This document shows, piece after piece, positions 8,468-18,157 of a stretch of 64,000 nucleotides of DNA; positions within the stretch are counted from its first letter, which is position 1, and each line of letters starts with the position of its first letter. The position numbers and the translations under genes were made by a program. This DNA comes from Bog-473 sp963770645 (GTDB lineage Bacteria > Actinomycetota > Acidimicrobiia > Acidimicrobiales > RAAP-2): contig CAVYQL010000003.1 of NCBI GenBank assembly GCA_963770645.1, positions 2,170,001 through 2,234,000 of the forward strand, in the 5' to 3' direction. The notes beneath the pieces are model-generated. The model had not been told where the DNA came from. It saw only the letters and a program-made list of their open reading frames with translations, and did not search any database.

Positions 8468-9962
8468 TCACTCCCGGCCGAGAACCTCTTCGAGCGCGCG
8501 GGCCAGGTTGCGTTGCGCCCGGAAGTGGGCGTCGAGCCCCGAGTGTGCGGTCACCAGGTCGCGCTTGGCGCCGCTGCGGAACAGGTCGCCGCCGGTGCGC
8601 GACGACATGCACGCGCCGAGCGCGAAGAAGACACGGTAAAAGGCGACCGCGTCCGGTTGCGTCGCCTCCGGCGGCCCGCCGGCGGCGAGGTACGCGTCGA
8701 CGAATTCGCCCCACGCGAGCAACGCGGTCGCGGCCGGCCACGCCGCGGCGAGCTCGCGGGCGGGCGGCCCGATCGTTGACGCCTCCCAGTCGACCAATGC
8801 GGTGACGCACCCGTCTTCGACGAGCAGGTTGTGCAAGCCGACGTCGCCTTGGAGGAGGCAGAGCCGTCCGGCCGGCACGACGTCGTGCACGTGGTCGAGC
8901 AACCACTGACGCGCCAGGGGGACGGCGACGATGGGCGGCCCGCTCAGCGATCCGATTCGCGCCGCCATTCCCTCGACCGCCGCGCGCAGCGAGGCTTCGG
9001 TGACCGTCGCGGCGAGGTCGAGGCCGGTCGCCGCCAGGTCCTCGAGTGGGACCGAATGCACCCGGGCCAGAGCCTCGGCCAGCTGTTGGCCGATCTCGCG
9101 CCGGTGCGCGGTCGGCGCGGCGAGATCGGGGAAGTACTCGCCCGCCTTCGTCCCGGGCACCTTGGCCATCACGAGCAAGGTCGCGGTTCCCTCTTCGTCG
9201 CCGACGTCGTCCGCGCGACCTCCCTCGAGGGTCCCGCTCGGGACCTCGCCGGCAAAGAACGGCTCGGGCACCGGTCCGCCGCAGGCGTGCACGGCCCGCA
9301 GGACGGCGAACTCGTCGGCCGCGCGCGTCTCGAGGACGCCGACAGGGCGGTCTTTCCGCACGATGATGTCGGGCGGGAGCTCGGTCGTCCCCGTGACGTT
9401 GACCAGAATGGTCTCCTTGGAGCGCCCACCGGGGACGAGCTGCATGGCGGTCACCGTCACCCCGGGCGACCCGGGCAGCCGGGACCGCAGGTACGCGGTC
9501 AGCTCTGCCGGGCTCATGGAGCAGTCGTCGGAGGCCGGCGATCCTTTGACGGCGTCGGGGAGTTCGGCCAGCACGCCGCGCCTGAGCTCGTCGACCCGTT
9601 CGAGGTATCGGCGCTCGACGTCGACGAGTTGGCGGCAGCGCGCGCGCTGCGAGGCGTCGTCGCTGCTCGCCTCGACGGCGACGATCTCGGCGGCCTGTCC
9701 GCGCAGGTCGTGGAAGCGGGCCGCCGTGATCGGCGCTGGGTTCGCCGTGGCGCTGTCGAACAGGGCGGCGAACTCGGCACCGAACTCCTGACTCGAGCGC
9801 GTCGCTCCACTCTTCCTCGACGATGAACTCGGCCAGGATCCGGTCCACCAATGCGGCCGCATCGATGGCCGTCGGGCTCGTGAGCTCGGGGAGGAACGTG
9901 CCGGCAACCGTGGCGCGCAGCTGGCGGTAGTAGGCCGCCCGGTCCTCGGCCGGTTGCCTCAC
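8468..9962 (-). CDS. APH-family phosphotransferase (ACAD10/11- or LvaA-like kinase), frameshifted near 9790
   Basis: The roughly 495-residue protein has the aminoglycoside-phosphotransferase/choline-kinase fold. The catalytic block LCLLQGDVGLHNLLVEDG and the metal-binding VDWEAS block are both intact. The GTG at 9962 overlaps the stop of the upstream gene as GTGA, which fixes the N-terminal frame (RQPAEDRAAYYRQLRATVAG). That frame loses its protein pattern near 9790, and the QEFGAEFAALFDSA continuation is in another frame, so one base is missing or extra there. Such kinases can phosphorylate hydroxyacyl-CoAs before phosphate elimination (ACAD10/11, LvaA), which fits the acyl-CoA context. It is the last gene of the left arm of the divergent island; a paralogue ends the right arm's kinase position at 20969. 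Confidence 0.82.
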
Positions 9963-10942
9963 GACGACGTCGTGTCCGAACCTCGCCGGACGACGCCGTT
10001 GGTCAACGCGTCGGACAGGACATAGGCGGGTGGATCCTGCCCGTTGCGCGCGTTGAGGTTGGTCTCGAGGAAACCCCAGCCCCCGGGGACCCCGTCGACC
10101 GTCACGTCGCCGACCGACTCCCAGCCGTAGCGCTGCGCGGTCGCACCGACCATCCCGCCGATGGTCTCGATGCGCACGGTCGTGATGCGGCCGTCGTCGA
10201 GCCGGTAGCGCACCTCGGCTCCCGGGCAGCGCACCGAATCATCGTCGACGTGCACCCGCATCTCGGCGCTGGCCACCGGGACGCGCTCCCCACCGCGTGT
10301 CAGCGCGCCAACGCGGAAGAAGCTGCCGTTGGTTCCCACCATGGAGGCGAAGCGGAATTGCAACGCGTCGGCGTCACGGCCGTGCTCGCCCCCGAAGCTG
10401 CGGCTCGAGACGAAGCTGCCCCAGCGACGCGCGCCCCACGAGTGATCGCGCCAGCCAGGAGCGTCGACCTTCGCCGACGTGCCGTCGAGCTCCACCGTGC
10501 CCCGTACCCGGCAGAAGACATGGAAGTTGTTGGAGAAGATGGTCCCGGCACTCCCTGAGGTCCCGGTGAAGGTCTGCGCGTTGGCGTAGGAGCGCACCCC
10601 CACATCGGTGATCTCGAGATCGGCTCGACATCCCTCGCCGTCGAGCACGAAGCGCAACCGCTTCCCGTCGTGGAAGAGGCGCTGTGGCCCCGCAGACAGC
10701 CCACGCTCCTCCAGTCGGGCCAGCTCGAGTCCCTCGCCGTTGTGGCGGAAGCGTGTGCCGTCGTCCGCATACACGCCGCACCACAGATTGGCCGTGCCGC
10801 GGGTGAGCTCGTTGCCGATGCGATGGTTGCCGCCCAAGCCGACGGCTGGGTCTCGCCAGGCCAGGTACGCGCTCTCCTGCCAGTCCGGGTCGTCACCCGC
10901 TGGGTGGAGTCCTTCGTCGGCGATGTCTGGATCAGTCGTCAC
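9959..10942 (-). CDS. CrtC/AttH-like (double-lipocalin) protein, left arm
   Basis: The 327-residue protein is beta-rich with the RDHSWGARRWGS motif near residue 190, a signature I associate with the AttH/CrtC (hydroxyneurosporene hydratase-like) fold. Its counterpart at 22404 has RDRSWGPR, so the two are probably paralogues. I chose GTG 10942 (VTTDPDIADEGL), as the extension to 11068 overlaps the previous gene and looks non-coding; ribosome-site support is weak. No signal peptide is seen. The family includes hydratases and lipid-binding proteins, so a role in binding or hydrating a hydrophobic intermediate is possible. Its stop overlaps the kinase start. Confidence 0.72.
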   Translation of the reverse strand: MTTDPDIADEGLHPAGDDPDWQESAYLAWRDPAVGLGGNHRIGNELTRGTANLWCGVYADDGTRFRHNGEGLELARLEERGLSAGPQRLFHDGKRLRFVLDGEGCRADLEITDVGVRSYANAQTFTGTSGSAGTIFSNNFHVFCRVRGTVELDGTSAKVDAPGWRDHSWGARRWGSFVSSRSFGGEHGRDADALQFRFASMVGTNGSFFRVGALTRGGERVPVASAEMRVHVDDDSVRCPGAEVRYRLDDGRITTVRIETIGGMVGATAQRYGWESVGDVTVDGVPGGWGFLETNLNARNGQDPPAYVLSDALTNGVVRRGSDTTSS

Positions 10943-11000
10943 CAGGGCGAAGGATACGAAACCACCGACGGCAGAGCCGAAGGACCCGGCCGACGCATGC

Positions 11001-11789
11001 TCACCTCTCGGAGACCTTCTCCGTCCCTTCGGCTGCAGGGATGTCCGGATTGCAGATGTAACGCACATTGGCGATGGTCATGTCGCACGCAGAGAAGCTG
11101 GCGGACACGGCCAGGTCGGGGATCAGGCGCTCGTCGCCCCACGCGGCGGGGTCGAAACAACTGAGCTCGGGGCGGCCACGATCAGCCCGCCGGAACTCGT
11201 ACTCGGAGTCGACCTGCACGATGCGCGGCACGAGGACGCCGTCACGGCGCACCCGGGCCAGGTGCATCCCCGGCGGGTACTGCACGTCGTGCCCTGTCAC
11301 CGGTACCGGGTCGACCACCGACACCGAGAGGATCTCGCGGCCGGGCCCGCGACCCGTCGAACGCTGGTCGCCTCGAGCGTCGCGCACGGTGCAGTCAACC
11401 CGGTCGTGGAACCGGCGCAAGCTGATGACGCCCGGGGCGATGCGGAACCCCCACGACCCGGCCAAGACCTCTGAGAGGGCGGCATTGTCACAGCGCGCCG
11501 AAATCAGATAGGCGCGGGGGCGCACGCCCGAGCGCGCGGTCAAGCGGAGCTGGGCCAGCGCGAAGGGCCCGAAGGAGCTGTCCTTCGCCCGGTAGACGAG
11601 GAAGCTGATGACGGGTGGGATCGTCGGGTTCAGCGCGGGTGGCACCAGCGCCTCGCGGTCGTCGACCCGCACCTCGTAGAGGACCTGGAGGATGTCGACG
11701 TCGTCGACCTTCAACTCGCGGTCCTCCAGCACCACCTCGGGCGCACCCTCCACCAGCGGGCGGATGTCCAGGGAGCCGGCGAGCGGCAT
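11001..11789 (-). CDS. Acetoacetate-decarboxylase-like protein
   Basis: The 262-residue protein resembles the acetoacetate decarboxylase (ADC) superfamily: PPALNPTIPPVISFLVYRAKDSSFGPFALAQLRLTARSG, then RAYLISARCDN, and SWGFRIAPG where ADC has a Gly-Phe-Pro-Lys segment. The catalytic lysine of true ADC is not at that place, so decarboxylase chemistry is doubtful and a hydratase or aldolase-like role is as likely. The ATG at 11789 overlaps the stop of the LLM gene as ATGA, so the two are coupled. It sits second in the left arm of the island. Confidence 0.72.
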   Translation of the reverse strand: MPLAGSLDIRPLVEGAPEVVLEDRELKVDDVDILQVLYEVRVDDREALVPPALNPTIPPVISFLVYRAKDSSFGPFALAQLRLTARSGVRPRAYLISARCDNAALSEVLAGSWGFRIAPGVISLRRFHDRVDCTVRDARGDQRSTGRGPGREILSVSVVDPVPVTGHDVQYPPGMHLARVRRDGVLVPRIVQVDSEYEFRRADRGRPELSCFDPAAWGDERLIPDLAVSASFSACDMTIANVRYICNPDIPAAEGTEKVSER

Positions 11790-12919
11790 CAGGCCGCCCC
11801 CGCCGTTGCCACCGGCCGCGACGAGCTCGTCCCCTTCGGCGCTCCCGTCTTGAACCGTGGCATGACCTCCTCGGCGAAGAGGCGCATGGAATCGAGGACG
11901 TACTGCTGGGGCACGACCTCCATGAACTGGTGGATGAAGTTGATCCCGTCGAACCCGACGTTCTCCCACGCCGTGATGGCGTCGGCGACGTCGTCCGGTG
12001 TCCCCATGGTCACGCCCTTGAAGGACTTGGCAGCGTCGCCCGGACTGCCCGACTCCCGCCGCAACGCGGGCAACAGGCCCTCGGAAGGATAGGAGTGCGT
12101 CGGCAGCACCTCCTTCGCCGAGAGGAGCTGCGCCGCCATGTACGAGAACATCGAGGCGATCTTGAGCCCGTTGCGCCGGCCGCGATCACCGTCCTCACAA
12201 CACGACAAGAAGTTGACGGTCAGCACCTTGTCGTTGACGAAGGAACCAACGGGGTCGCACGAGGCGATGTGCCGGCGGTAGTTCGCGACCTTCTTCTCCG
12301 AGTCCTCGAATCCACCGGGGGAGAGCCCGAGGCAGCCCAGACCGCGGTCCGCGGCGTCGATCTCGGTGCCCGGTGACGTGACCGCCACCCACATCGGCGG
12401 ATGTGGTTTCTGGATCGGCTTGGGCAGCACGGCCCGCTCGGGCATGGAGAACATCCGCCCGTTCCAGGCGAAGCGCTCCTGGGTCCACATCTTCGGGATC
12501 ACGCGGACGAACTCGTCCCATGTCTTCTTGGTGTCGTCGGGGTTCGCCCCGAAACCGCTCAACTCAGGCCAGGTCGCCGACCGACCGGTCCCCAGCTCCA
12601 GGCGTCCACCCGAGATGATGTCGAGGACCGCCGCTCGCTCGGCCACTCTTATCGGGCTCTGGTACTGCGGCACACAGGCCACGACGCCGTGCCCGATCCG
12701 GATGCGCTTGGTCATCGTGGCCGCGGCGGAAAGGAAGACGTCGGGTGCCGAACAGTGCGAGTACTCCTCTAAGAAGTGGTGCTCGACGGCCCAGACGTAG
12801 TCGAAGCCCAGCTCGTCGGCCAGGCGGACCTGCTCGAGCGCGTTCTCGTACACCTGGCGCTCGGAGTCGGGCGTCCATGGTCGTGGCACCGACAGCTCCA
12901 TGAACAAGCCGAATTCCAT
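11789..12919 (-). CDS. LLM-class (luciferase-like, F420 or flavin) oxidoreductase
   Basis: The 376-residue TIM-barrel protein has the family pattern MEFGLFMELSVPRPW at the N-terminus, WAVEHHFLEEYSHCSAPDVFLSA near residue 50, IRIGHGVV, RAAVLDIISGGRLELGTGR near 105, and a C-terminal FDGINFIHQFM. The ATG at 12919 has GGGAGG about 5 bases before it; the reading from 12982 would cross the operator. It is the first gene of the left arm, divergent from TetR. Members oxidise alcohols or oxygenate ketones and alkanes with F420 or reduced flavin; which applies here cannot be read. Confidence 0.9.
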   Translation of the reverse strand: MEFGLFMELSVPRPWTPDSERQVYENALEQVRLADELGFDYVWAVEHHFLEEYSHCSAPDVFLSAAATMTKRIRIGHGVVACVPQYQSPIRVAERAAVLDIISGGRLELGTGRSATWPELSGFGANPDDTKKTWDEFVRVIPKMWTQERFAWNGRMFSMPERAVLPKPIQKPHPPMWVAVTSPGTEIDAADRGLGCLGLSPGGFEDSEKKVANYRRHIASCDPVGSFVNDKVLTVNFLSCCEDGDRGRRNGLKIASMFSYMAAQLLSAKEVLPTHSYPSEGLLPALRRESGSPGDAAKSFKGVTMGTPDDVADAITAWENVGFDGINFIHQFMEVVPQQYVLDSMRLFAEEVMPRFKTGAPKGTSSSRPVATAGAA

Positions 12920-12964
12920 GGCCTCCCTCCCCGTGCACCTTGTGCGCTTTGTATTGCGCTCTTT

Positions 12965-12980
12965 GTTAATGCTCATTAAC
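12965..12980. promoter_or_regulatory. TetR-type operator GTTAATG-CT-CATTAAC
   Basis: Perfect 7-base inverted arms with a 2-base spacer lie in the 117-base divergent gap between the LLM gene and TetR. This is the expected place for the TetR protein encoded at 13037 to control both arms. Confidence 0.7.
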
Positions 12981-13036
12981 ATTTAAGCAGGAGGAATAGG
13001 CCTCGTCAACGTGACAGGGACCCCTATTTGTGAGAG

Positions 13037-13675
13037 ATGGCTAACATCCGTGGCCACATGACCTCCGAAGGCGCCGCACGGCAGACGAAGGGTGAGCGGA
13101 CCCGCGAAGCGATCATGACGGCCGCCGCCGAACTGTTCCGGGACCGGGGCTTCCGCGAGACCAGCCTCAGCGACATCGGTGCGGCTGCCGGGGTCAGCGG
13201 ACCGGCCATCTACCGGTACTTCACCTCGAAGGGCGAGCTGCTCTCCGTCCTCATAGAAGAGGCGGCGATCGTGTGGCGGGGAACGGTCGACGAGGTCTTG
13301 AACGAGGACACACCGCCCGAGGTCACGCTGGAGCGCCTGATCGAGGCCGCCGTCACGTTGCAGCTGCGAAACGGGAACCTGCGCGACGTCTTCAACAAGG
13401 AGTACCGGTCGCTCGACGACGACGCGCGGCGGCGGGTCGCCCGGATCGAGCGGGTGCGCATGGCGGAGTGGGTCCATCTGCTGAGCGAGGTCCAACCGGG
13501 CTTGGGCGACCAGGAGGCACGGGCCGCGGTGACCATGGTCGACGGCATGCTCCGTTCCATCACCGCCCTGACCGACATGGACCACGAGCAGCTGGCAAGG
13601 GTGATGAAGGACATGGTGCTCGGCGGGCTCATGTCCGTGGGCGTCCCGCGCGCCGCAGACGTGGTGCGCGCATGA
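13037..13675 (+). CDS. TetR-family regulator of the divergent island
   Basis: The 212-residue regulator has an N-terminal TetR helix-turn-helix: TREAIMTAAAELFRDRGF, then TSLSDIGAAAGVSGPAIYRYF near residues 44-65, followed by the KGELLSVLIEE helix. The C-terminal half resembles the TetR ligand domain of fatty-acid or steroid catabolic regulators. It is the first gene of the right arm and overlaps the acyl-CoA dehydrogenase as ATGA. A perfect-arm palindrome (12965-12980) lies about 57 bases before its start. It probably represses both arms and is released by a CoA-thioester or acid; the ligand is inference. Confidence 0.92.
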   Translation: MANIRGHMTSEGAARQTKGERTREAIMTAAAELFRDRGFRETSLSDIGAAAGVSGPAIYRYFTSKGELLSVLIEEAAIVWRGTVDEVLNEDTPPEVTLERLIEAAVTLQLRNGNLRDVFNKEYRSLDDDARRRVARIERVRMAEWVHLLSEVQPGLGDQEARAAVTMVDGMLRSITALTDMDHEQLARVMKDMVLGGLMSVGVPRAADVVRA

Positions 13676-14937
13676 ACGACCCGGCGGTCGCCACCCGTCC
13701 CGATGAAGAGGCGTTCCGCCAGGAGGTGGTCGCCTTCCTGGCGGCCACGCTGTCCCTCAAGAGCGGCAGCCCGGCCCGGCCCGACCGAGCGGGGCCCTTC
13801 GCCGGCGGCTCGGGCCTCGAGCGCGCCGTCGCCTATCAGCGCGCGCTGGCCGAGGCGGGGTTGGCCGGGATCACCTGGCCCGTCGACTACGGCGGGCGAG
13901 GGCTCCCGCGGCGCTACCAGCGCATCTACGACGAAGAGGCCAGGGCGTTCGACATCCCACCGCGCTCGCTCGAGATCGGCCTCGGCATGTGTGGCCCGAC
14001 GCTGCTGGTGCACGCGAGCGACGACCAGAAGCGCGCGTTCATCCCTCCCCTGCTGCGTGGCGAACACGTGTGGTGCGAGCTGTTCAGCGAGCCCGGCGCC
14101 GGTTCCGACCTCTCCAGCGTGCAGACCAGGGCACGCGCCGACGGCGACGAGTTCGTGCTGGACGGGCAGAAGGTGTGGACGTCAGGTGCCCAGCACAGCG
14201 ACTTCGCCGCCTGCCTCGTCCGCACCGATCCCGCACGCCCGAAGCGCGAGGGCATCACGATGCTCATCGTCGACATGCACGCACCCGGGATCACGGTCCG
14301 GCCGCTGCGCCAGCTCACCGGCGAGGCGCACTTCAACGAGGTGTTCCTCGACGGGGTCCGGGTGCCGGTGGCGAACGTGGTCGGAGCGCTGCACGGTGGC
14401 TGGCGCGTCGCGCGCACCACCCTCGCCTTCGAACGACAGGCGCTGAGCGGCATGGGGTCGGGTGGCGGCGGCAAGGGCGGATTTTCGGCCCTCGTGGCCG
14501 AGGCCGAGCGGCGCAACCTCTCGGACCGCCCCGGGCTGCGGGACCGCCTGGTCCAGCTGCGCATCCACCAGATGGTGTTGCGCCACCTCACGTCCTACCA
14601 GCAGGCCAAGGTGAAGTCAGGCGGGGGCGACGCCGCCACGGCCTCGGTGCTCAAGCTCGCCATGGCCCAACTCGTGCAGGAGTCGGCCCTGGCGGCAGTG
14701 GAGGTCGTGGGGATGGACGCCACCGCGTGGAGGGCCGACGACCCGGGCGGGGGACGCTGGTCGAACCAGCTGCTCAGCTCGCTGTCCGCTTCGATCGGCG
14801 GCGGCACCAACGAGATCGTGCGCAACGTCATTGCCGAGCGCGCCCTCGGCCTGCCCCGTGACCAAGAAGGAGACCTCATGCCAGGCGATCTCGGCGACGG
14901 GACGGGGTCTCCGGCAGGTGCCTCAGATGGGCACTGA
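13672..14937 (+). CDS. Acyl-CoA dehydrogenase
   Basis: The 421-residue flavoprotein of the acyl-CoA dehydrogenase superfamily introduces a 2,3-double bond, or acts on a related acyl-CoA. Visible blocks are ITWPVDYGGRGLPRRYQ near residue 65, WCELFSEPGAGSDLSS near 135, DGQKVWTSGAQHSDFA near 165, and the C-terminal GGGTNEIVRNVIAERALGLPRD near 380. The ATG at 13672 overlaps the TetR stop (ATGA), and an earlier in-frame reading from 13273 runs through TetR. With the APH kinases nearby it could do the dehydrogenase or phosphate-elimination step of a 4-hydroxyacyl-CoA route, which is inference. Confidence 0.92.
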   Translation: MNDPAVATRPDEEAFRQEVVAFLAATLSLKSGSPARPDRAGPFAGGSGLERAVAYQRALAEAGLAGITWPVDYGGRGLPRRYQRIYDEEARAFDIPPRSLEIGLGMCGPTLLVHASDDQKRAFIPPLLRGEHVWCELFSEPGAGSDLSSVQTRARADGDEFVLDGQKVWTSGAQHSDFAACLVRTDPARPKREGITMLIVDMHAPGITVRPLRQLTGEAHFNEVFLDGVRVPVANVVGALHGGWRVARTTLAFERQALSGMGSGGGGKGGFSALVAEAERRNLSDRPGLRDRLVQLRIHQMVLRHLTSYQQAKVKSGGGDAATASVLKLAMAQLVQESALAAVEVVGMDATAWRADDPGGGRWSNQLLSSLSASIGGGTNEIVRNVIAERALGLPRDQEGDLMPGDLGDGTGSPAGASDGH

Positions 14938-16020
14938 CCGCGTCCTCGGCGGCCTCCGCGTCGTCGAGATCGGCCAGTACGTCGCGGCGCCCCTGGCCGC
15001 CACAATCTTCGCCGACCTGGGCGCCGACGTGGTGAAGGTCGAGCGCCCCGGGGGCGATCCCCTGCGCGCCGACGCGGCGCGGTTCGCCGCGTGGAACCGG
15101 GGCAAACAGTCCGTCGAGTTGGACCTCGCCAGCCGCGCGGGACGGGACGAGGCCCTCCGATTGATCGATGAGGCAGACCTGCTAGTGGAGAACCTGCGGC
15201 CCGGCGCACTGGAGCGGTTGGGCCTCGGCGCACACACGCTGCAGGCGCAGCGACCCCGCCTCGTGACGTGCTCGATCTCCGCGTGGGGCGCGGGCGGACC
15301 GGCCCGGGACGATCCGGGATGGGAGCCCCTGGTGCACGCCCGCGGCGGAGCACAGCAGGGACTGTTCACCGGGGACGAACCGATCTGGCTCCCTTTCCCG
15401 GCGGCGAGCGTCGCCGCGGCGCTGTTGGCCGTCCTGGGCACCGCGGCGGCGCTCATCAAGCGCGAGTCGACCGGGTACGGACAACACGTCGAGACGTCGC
15501 TGCTCGACGGGCTGCTCTTCCTCAACGCCGCGCCGATCTTCCACCGGGAGGGACGGCCACCCCGGATCGTGCGGCAGAGGAACTCGGTGATCCTGCGGAT
15601 CTACGAGACAGCCGACGGGCGCGGCGTCATGGTGAACCTCAGTGGCACCGAACGGTGGCGCGAGCTGTGTCGACTCGTCGGGGTCGACGACGGGGGTCTC
15701 GACTACGGCACGCCGGAGGGACTGTCGCGCCTCTCGGACAGAGACTGGAACCGCGCCAAGCTGGCCGAGTTCACCGAGCGCTTCGCGAGCAAGACGGCGG
15801 ACGAGTGGGAGGCGGCTCTCCGCGGCACGCCCGCCGCCGTCGCCAAATGCAACACCCTGGCCGAGTGGATCGGCCACGACCAGGCGCGGGCCAACGAGCT
15901 CTTCGTCGAGTCCGACGATCCGGCACTGGGATCGGCGCCGGTCGTGCGCCCTCCCGTGCGCATCGGTGTCGACGCGGATTCCGGCGCGCGGCAGGTCCGG
16001 CCGCCGGCACGGTGGGGAGC
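14927..16020 (+). CDS. CaiB/BaiF CoA transferase, first domain of a two-domain protein (frameshift near 16000)
   Basis: This is the N-terminal family III CoA-transferase domain. GLRVVEIGQYVAAPLAATIFADLGADVVKVERPGGDP opens it and the pattern continues to about residue 355 (VVRPPVRIGVD). After that the frame loses protein pattern, although it stays open to 16588, while the second CoA-transferase domain appears one base on from about 16010. The ATG at 14927 overlaps the acyl-CoA dehydrogenase stop by 11 bases. The related gene at 51405-53876 is an intact two-domain protein, so I read this and the next feature as one gene split by one base. It should move CoA between acids. Confidence 0.75.
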
Positions 16021-17144
16021 AGGGCGCACTCGGTGGACACCGCATCGTGGACCTGTCGAACTTCTGGGCCGGTCCGCTGGCGTCGCGCCTGTTGGCCGAG
16101 CTCGGGGCCGAGGTCGTGAAGGTGGAGCCACCGGGGGGCGAGGGCGGGTTCCAGATGATGCCGGTGCTGCCCAATATCTATGTCGACGGCAATCGGTCGA
16201 AGCGGGGGCTCGTCCTCGATCTCAAGACGCCCGAGGACCGGGCGCGGCTGTTCGACCTCGTGGCCGCGTCCGACGTCGTCGTCGAGAACGCGATGGCGGG
16301 CGCATGGGAGCGGCTCGGGCTCGACGAGGCGGCGTTGCGGGCGGTGAACCCGGGGCTCGTGTACGCCAGGGCGAAGGGGTTCGGCGCGACCGGACCGCTG
16401 GCGACCCGGCCGACGTTCGACTACGTGGTGCAGGCGGCGACGGGGATGGAGATGACCCAGGGCGGCGGCACGCGGCCGGTGCCGGGGAACGTGGTCGTGA
16501 ACGACTACGGGACGGGCCTGCTGCTGGCAGCGGGCATCGTGTGCGCGCTGTTGGGCCGCGCCCGTGGCGTTCCGGTCACGACCGTTGACGCCTCGTTGGC
16601 CATGACGGCGACGCTCTACCAGTCTGAGGACGTTGCGGCGCTGGGCCTGTGCGGAGAGGTGGGCGATCTGGTCGGCGAGGACGGTCGCGGTCCTTCGGCG
16701 GAACGCCATCTGTACCGGTCTGTCGACGGGTGGGTGGCGGTGTGCTGCGTGACCGATGCGCACAGGGCGGGCCTCGGCAAGGTGTCGGGCTCGGACACGA
16801 GTCCATTGACCGAGTCGGTGGTCGCCGAGGCCATCGGAGGGCTGACGTCGTCAGAGGCGTTGGCGCGTCTGCGTGAGGCGGGCGTGCCGGCCTCGCCGAG
16901 TGTGCATCCGTCGGCCATCCCCGACGACCCCCATGTCATGGCGCGCGGGCTGTTGCGGCACTACGCGCACCCGGCGGCCGGACGCTTCGTGCAGGTCGGC
17001 ATCCCGCTCACGCTCTCGGAGGACACACCGGCAGTGAAGGGGCCGGCCCCGACGCCGGCACCGGTGCGGCGGCGACCGAAGATGGCGATTCCGACCGCGA
17101 TTCCGACGGCGACAGTGCCGGGGACGAGAGCGGGGGGGTCGTGA
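15966..17144 (+). CDS. CaiB/BaiF CoA transferase, second domain
   Basis: This half starts its recognisable protein near 16035 with HRIVDLSNFWAGPLASRLLAELGAEVVKVEPPGGEGG and continues with VVENAMAGAWERLGLDEAALRAVNPGLVY and ATGPLATRPTFDYVVQAATG, all typical of the family. The end is a Pro/Thr/Arg-rich tail (PTPAPVRRRPK and on). A GTG at 15966 is the nearest formal start, with no ribosome site, which argues that it is the C-terminal part of one protein with the preceding feature. The LLM gene overlaps its stop as GTGA. Separate half-genes remain possible because heteromeric family III transferases are known. Confidence 0.72.
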   Translation: MSTRIPARGRSGRRHGGEQGALGGHRIVDLSNFWAGPLASRLLAELGAEVVKVEPPGGEGGFQMMPVLPNIYVDGNRSKRGLVLDLKTPEDRARLFDLVAASDVVVENAMAGAWERLGLDEAALRAVNPGLVYARAKGFGATGPLATRPTFDYVVQAATGMEMTQGGGTRPVPGNVVVNDYGTGLLLAAGIVCALLGRARGVPVTTVDASLAMTATLYQSEDVAALGLCGEVGDLVGEDGRGPSAERHLYRSVDGWVAVCCVTDAHRAGLGKVSGSDTSPLTESVVAEAIGGLTSSEALARLREAGVPASPSVHPSAIPDDPHVMARGLLRHYAHPAAGRFVQVGIPLTLSEDTPAVKGPAPTPAPVRRRPKMAIPTAIPTATVPGTRAGGS

Positions 17145-18157
17145 AGATCGACAGCGGTCTGGGCGCCGAGCTCCCGAGAGTGGCCGGGCGGGTGGCCAAG
17201 GCCGAGGCGGCAGGCCTCGACTGCCTCTGGGCGGCCGAGACGACCAACGACCCCTTCTTGTCCCTGACGTTGGCCGCCGAGCACTCCTCGACGGTGTCGC
17301 TCGGCACGGGTGTCGCGATCGCCTTCGCCCGCAACCCGATGTCCCTGGCCTACACGACCAACCAGCTGCAGGAGTATTCCGGCGGTCGGATCCTGCTGGG
17401 GTTGGGGTCGCAGGTGCGACGGCACATCGAGAAGCGCTTCAGCATGACGTGGTCCCATCCGGCGGCGCGCATGCGCGAGTACGTGCTGGCGCTGCGGGCG
17501 ATCTGGGACGCCTGGAACGACGCCGGCGGTGTGACCACGTCGCCGATCTCGTTCGAGGGCGAGTTCTACACGCACACCCTCATGACGCCGGTCTTCGCAC
17601 CGGCTCCCCACACGTTCGGGCCGCCCCAGGTGTTCCTGGCCGCCGTGGGGCCGCGCATGAACGAGGTGGCGGGAGAAGTGGCCGACGGCGTCATCACCCA
17701 CGGGATCTGCACGGCGCGTTATCTGCGCGAGGTGATCCTGCCCGCGCTCGAGCGCGGCCTGGCGACGTCGGGACGGACGAGGGGCGATGTCGAAGTGACG
17801 TGCCCGGGGTTCATCTCGGTCGTGGAGGACGACGCGCAGTGGGACAAGGCCCGCGACGCCATGCGCCGCCACGTCGGCTACTACGCGTCGACCCCGGCCT
17901 ACCGGCCCGTGCTCGAGCTGCACGGCTGGGGGGACCTGCAGACCGAGCTCTACGAGTGCTCGAAGAAGGGTCGCTGGCTCGACATGGCCCGCCTCGTCGA
18001 CGACGAGGTGCTCGACACGCTCACCATCATCTGCCGCCCCTCGGAGCTGGCCGGCGAGGTCGGCGCGCGCTACGGCGGCCTCGTCGACCGGATCAATGCG
18101 TCGTGGTGGCGCAAGGAGTGGTGGCCCGACGTCGAGAGGGCGTTGCGCGCGCTGTGA
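17141..18157 (+). CDS. LLM-class F420-type oxidoreductase (right arm)
   Basis: The 338-residue luciferase-like protein reads LPRVAGRVAKAEAAGLDCLWAAET at the start, VSLGTGVAIAFARNPMSLAYTTNQLQEYSGGRILLGLGSQVRRHIEKRF near 55-105, and PPQVFLAAVGPRMNEVAGEVADGVITHG near 160. That pattern matches the Rv3520c-like F420-dependent group. GTG 17141 overlaps the CoA transferase stop as GTGA, and its own stop is overlapped by the next GTG, so it lies inside a tightly coupled operon. It is the right-arm counterpart of the LLM at 11789-12919, though the two are not close paralogues. Confidence 0.9.
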   Translation: MKIDSGLGAELPRVAGRVAKAEAAGLDCLWAAETTNDPFLSLTLAAEHSSTVSLGTGVAIAFARNPMSLAYTTNQLQEYSGGRILLGLGSQVRRHIEKRFSMTWSHPAARMREYVLALRAIWDAWNDAGGVTTSPISFEGEFYTHTLMTPVFAPAPHTFGPPQVFLAAVGPRMNEVAGEVADGVITHGICTARYLREVILPALERGLATSGRTRGDVEVTCPGFISVVEDDAQWDKARDAMRRHVGYYASTPAYRPVLELHGWGDLQTELYECSKKGRWLDMARLVDDEVLDTLTIICRPSELAGEVGARYGGLVDRINASWWRKEWWPDVERALRAL

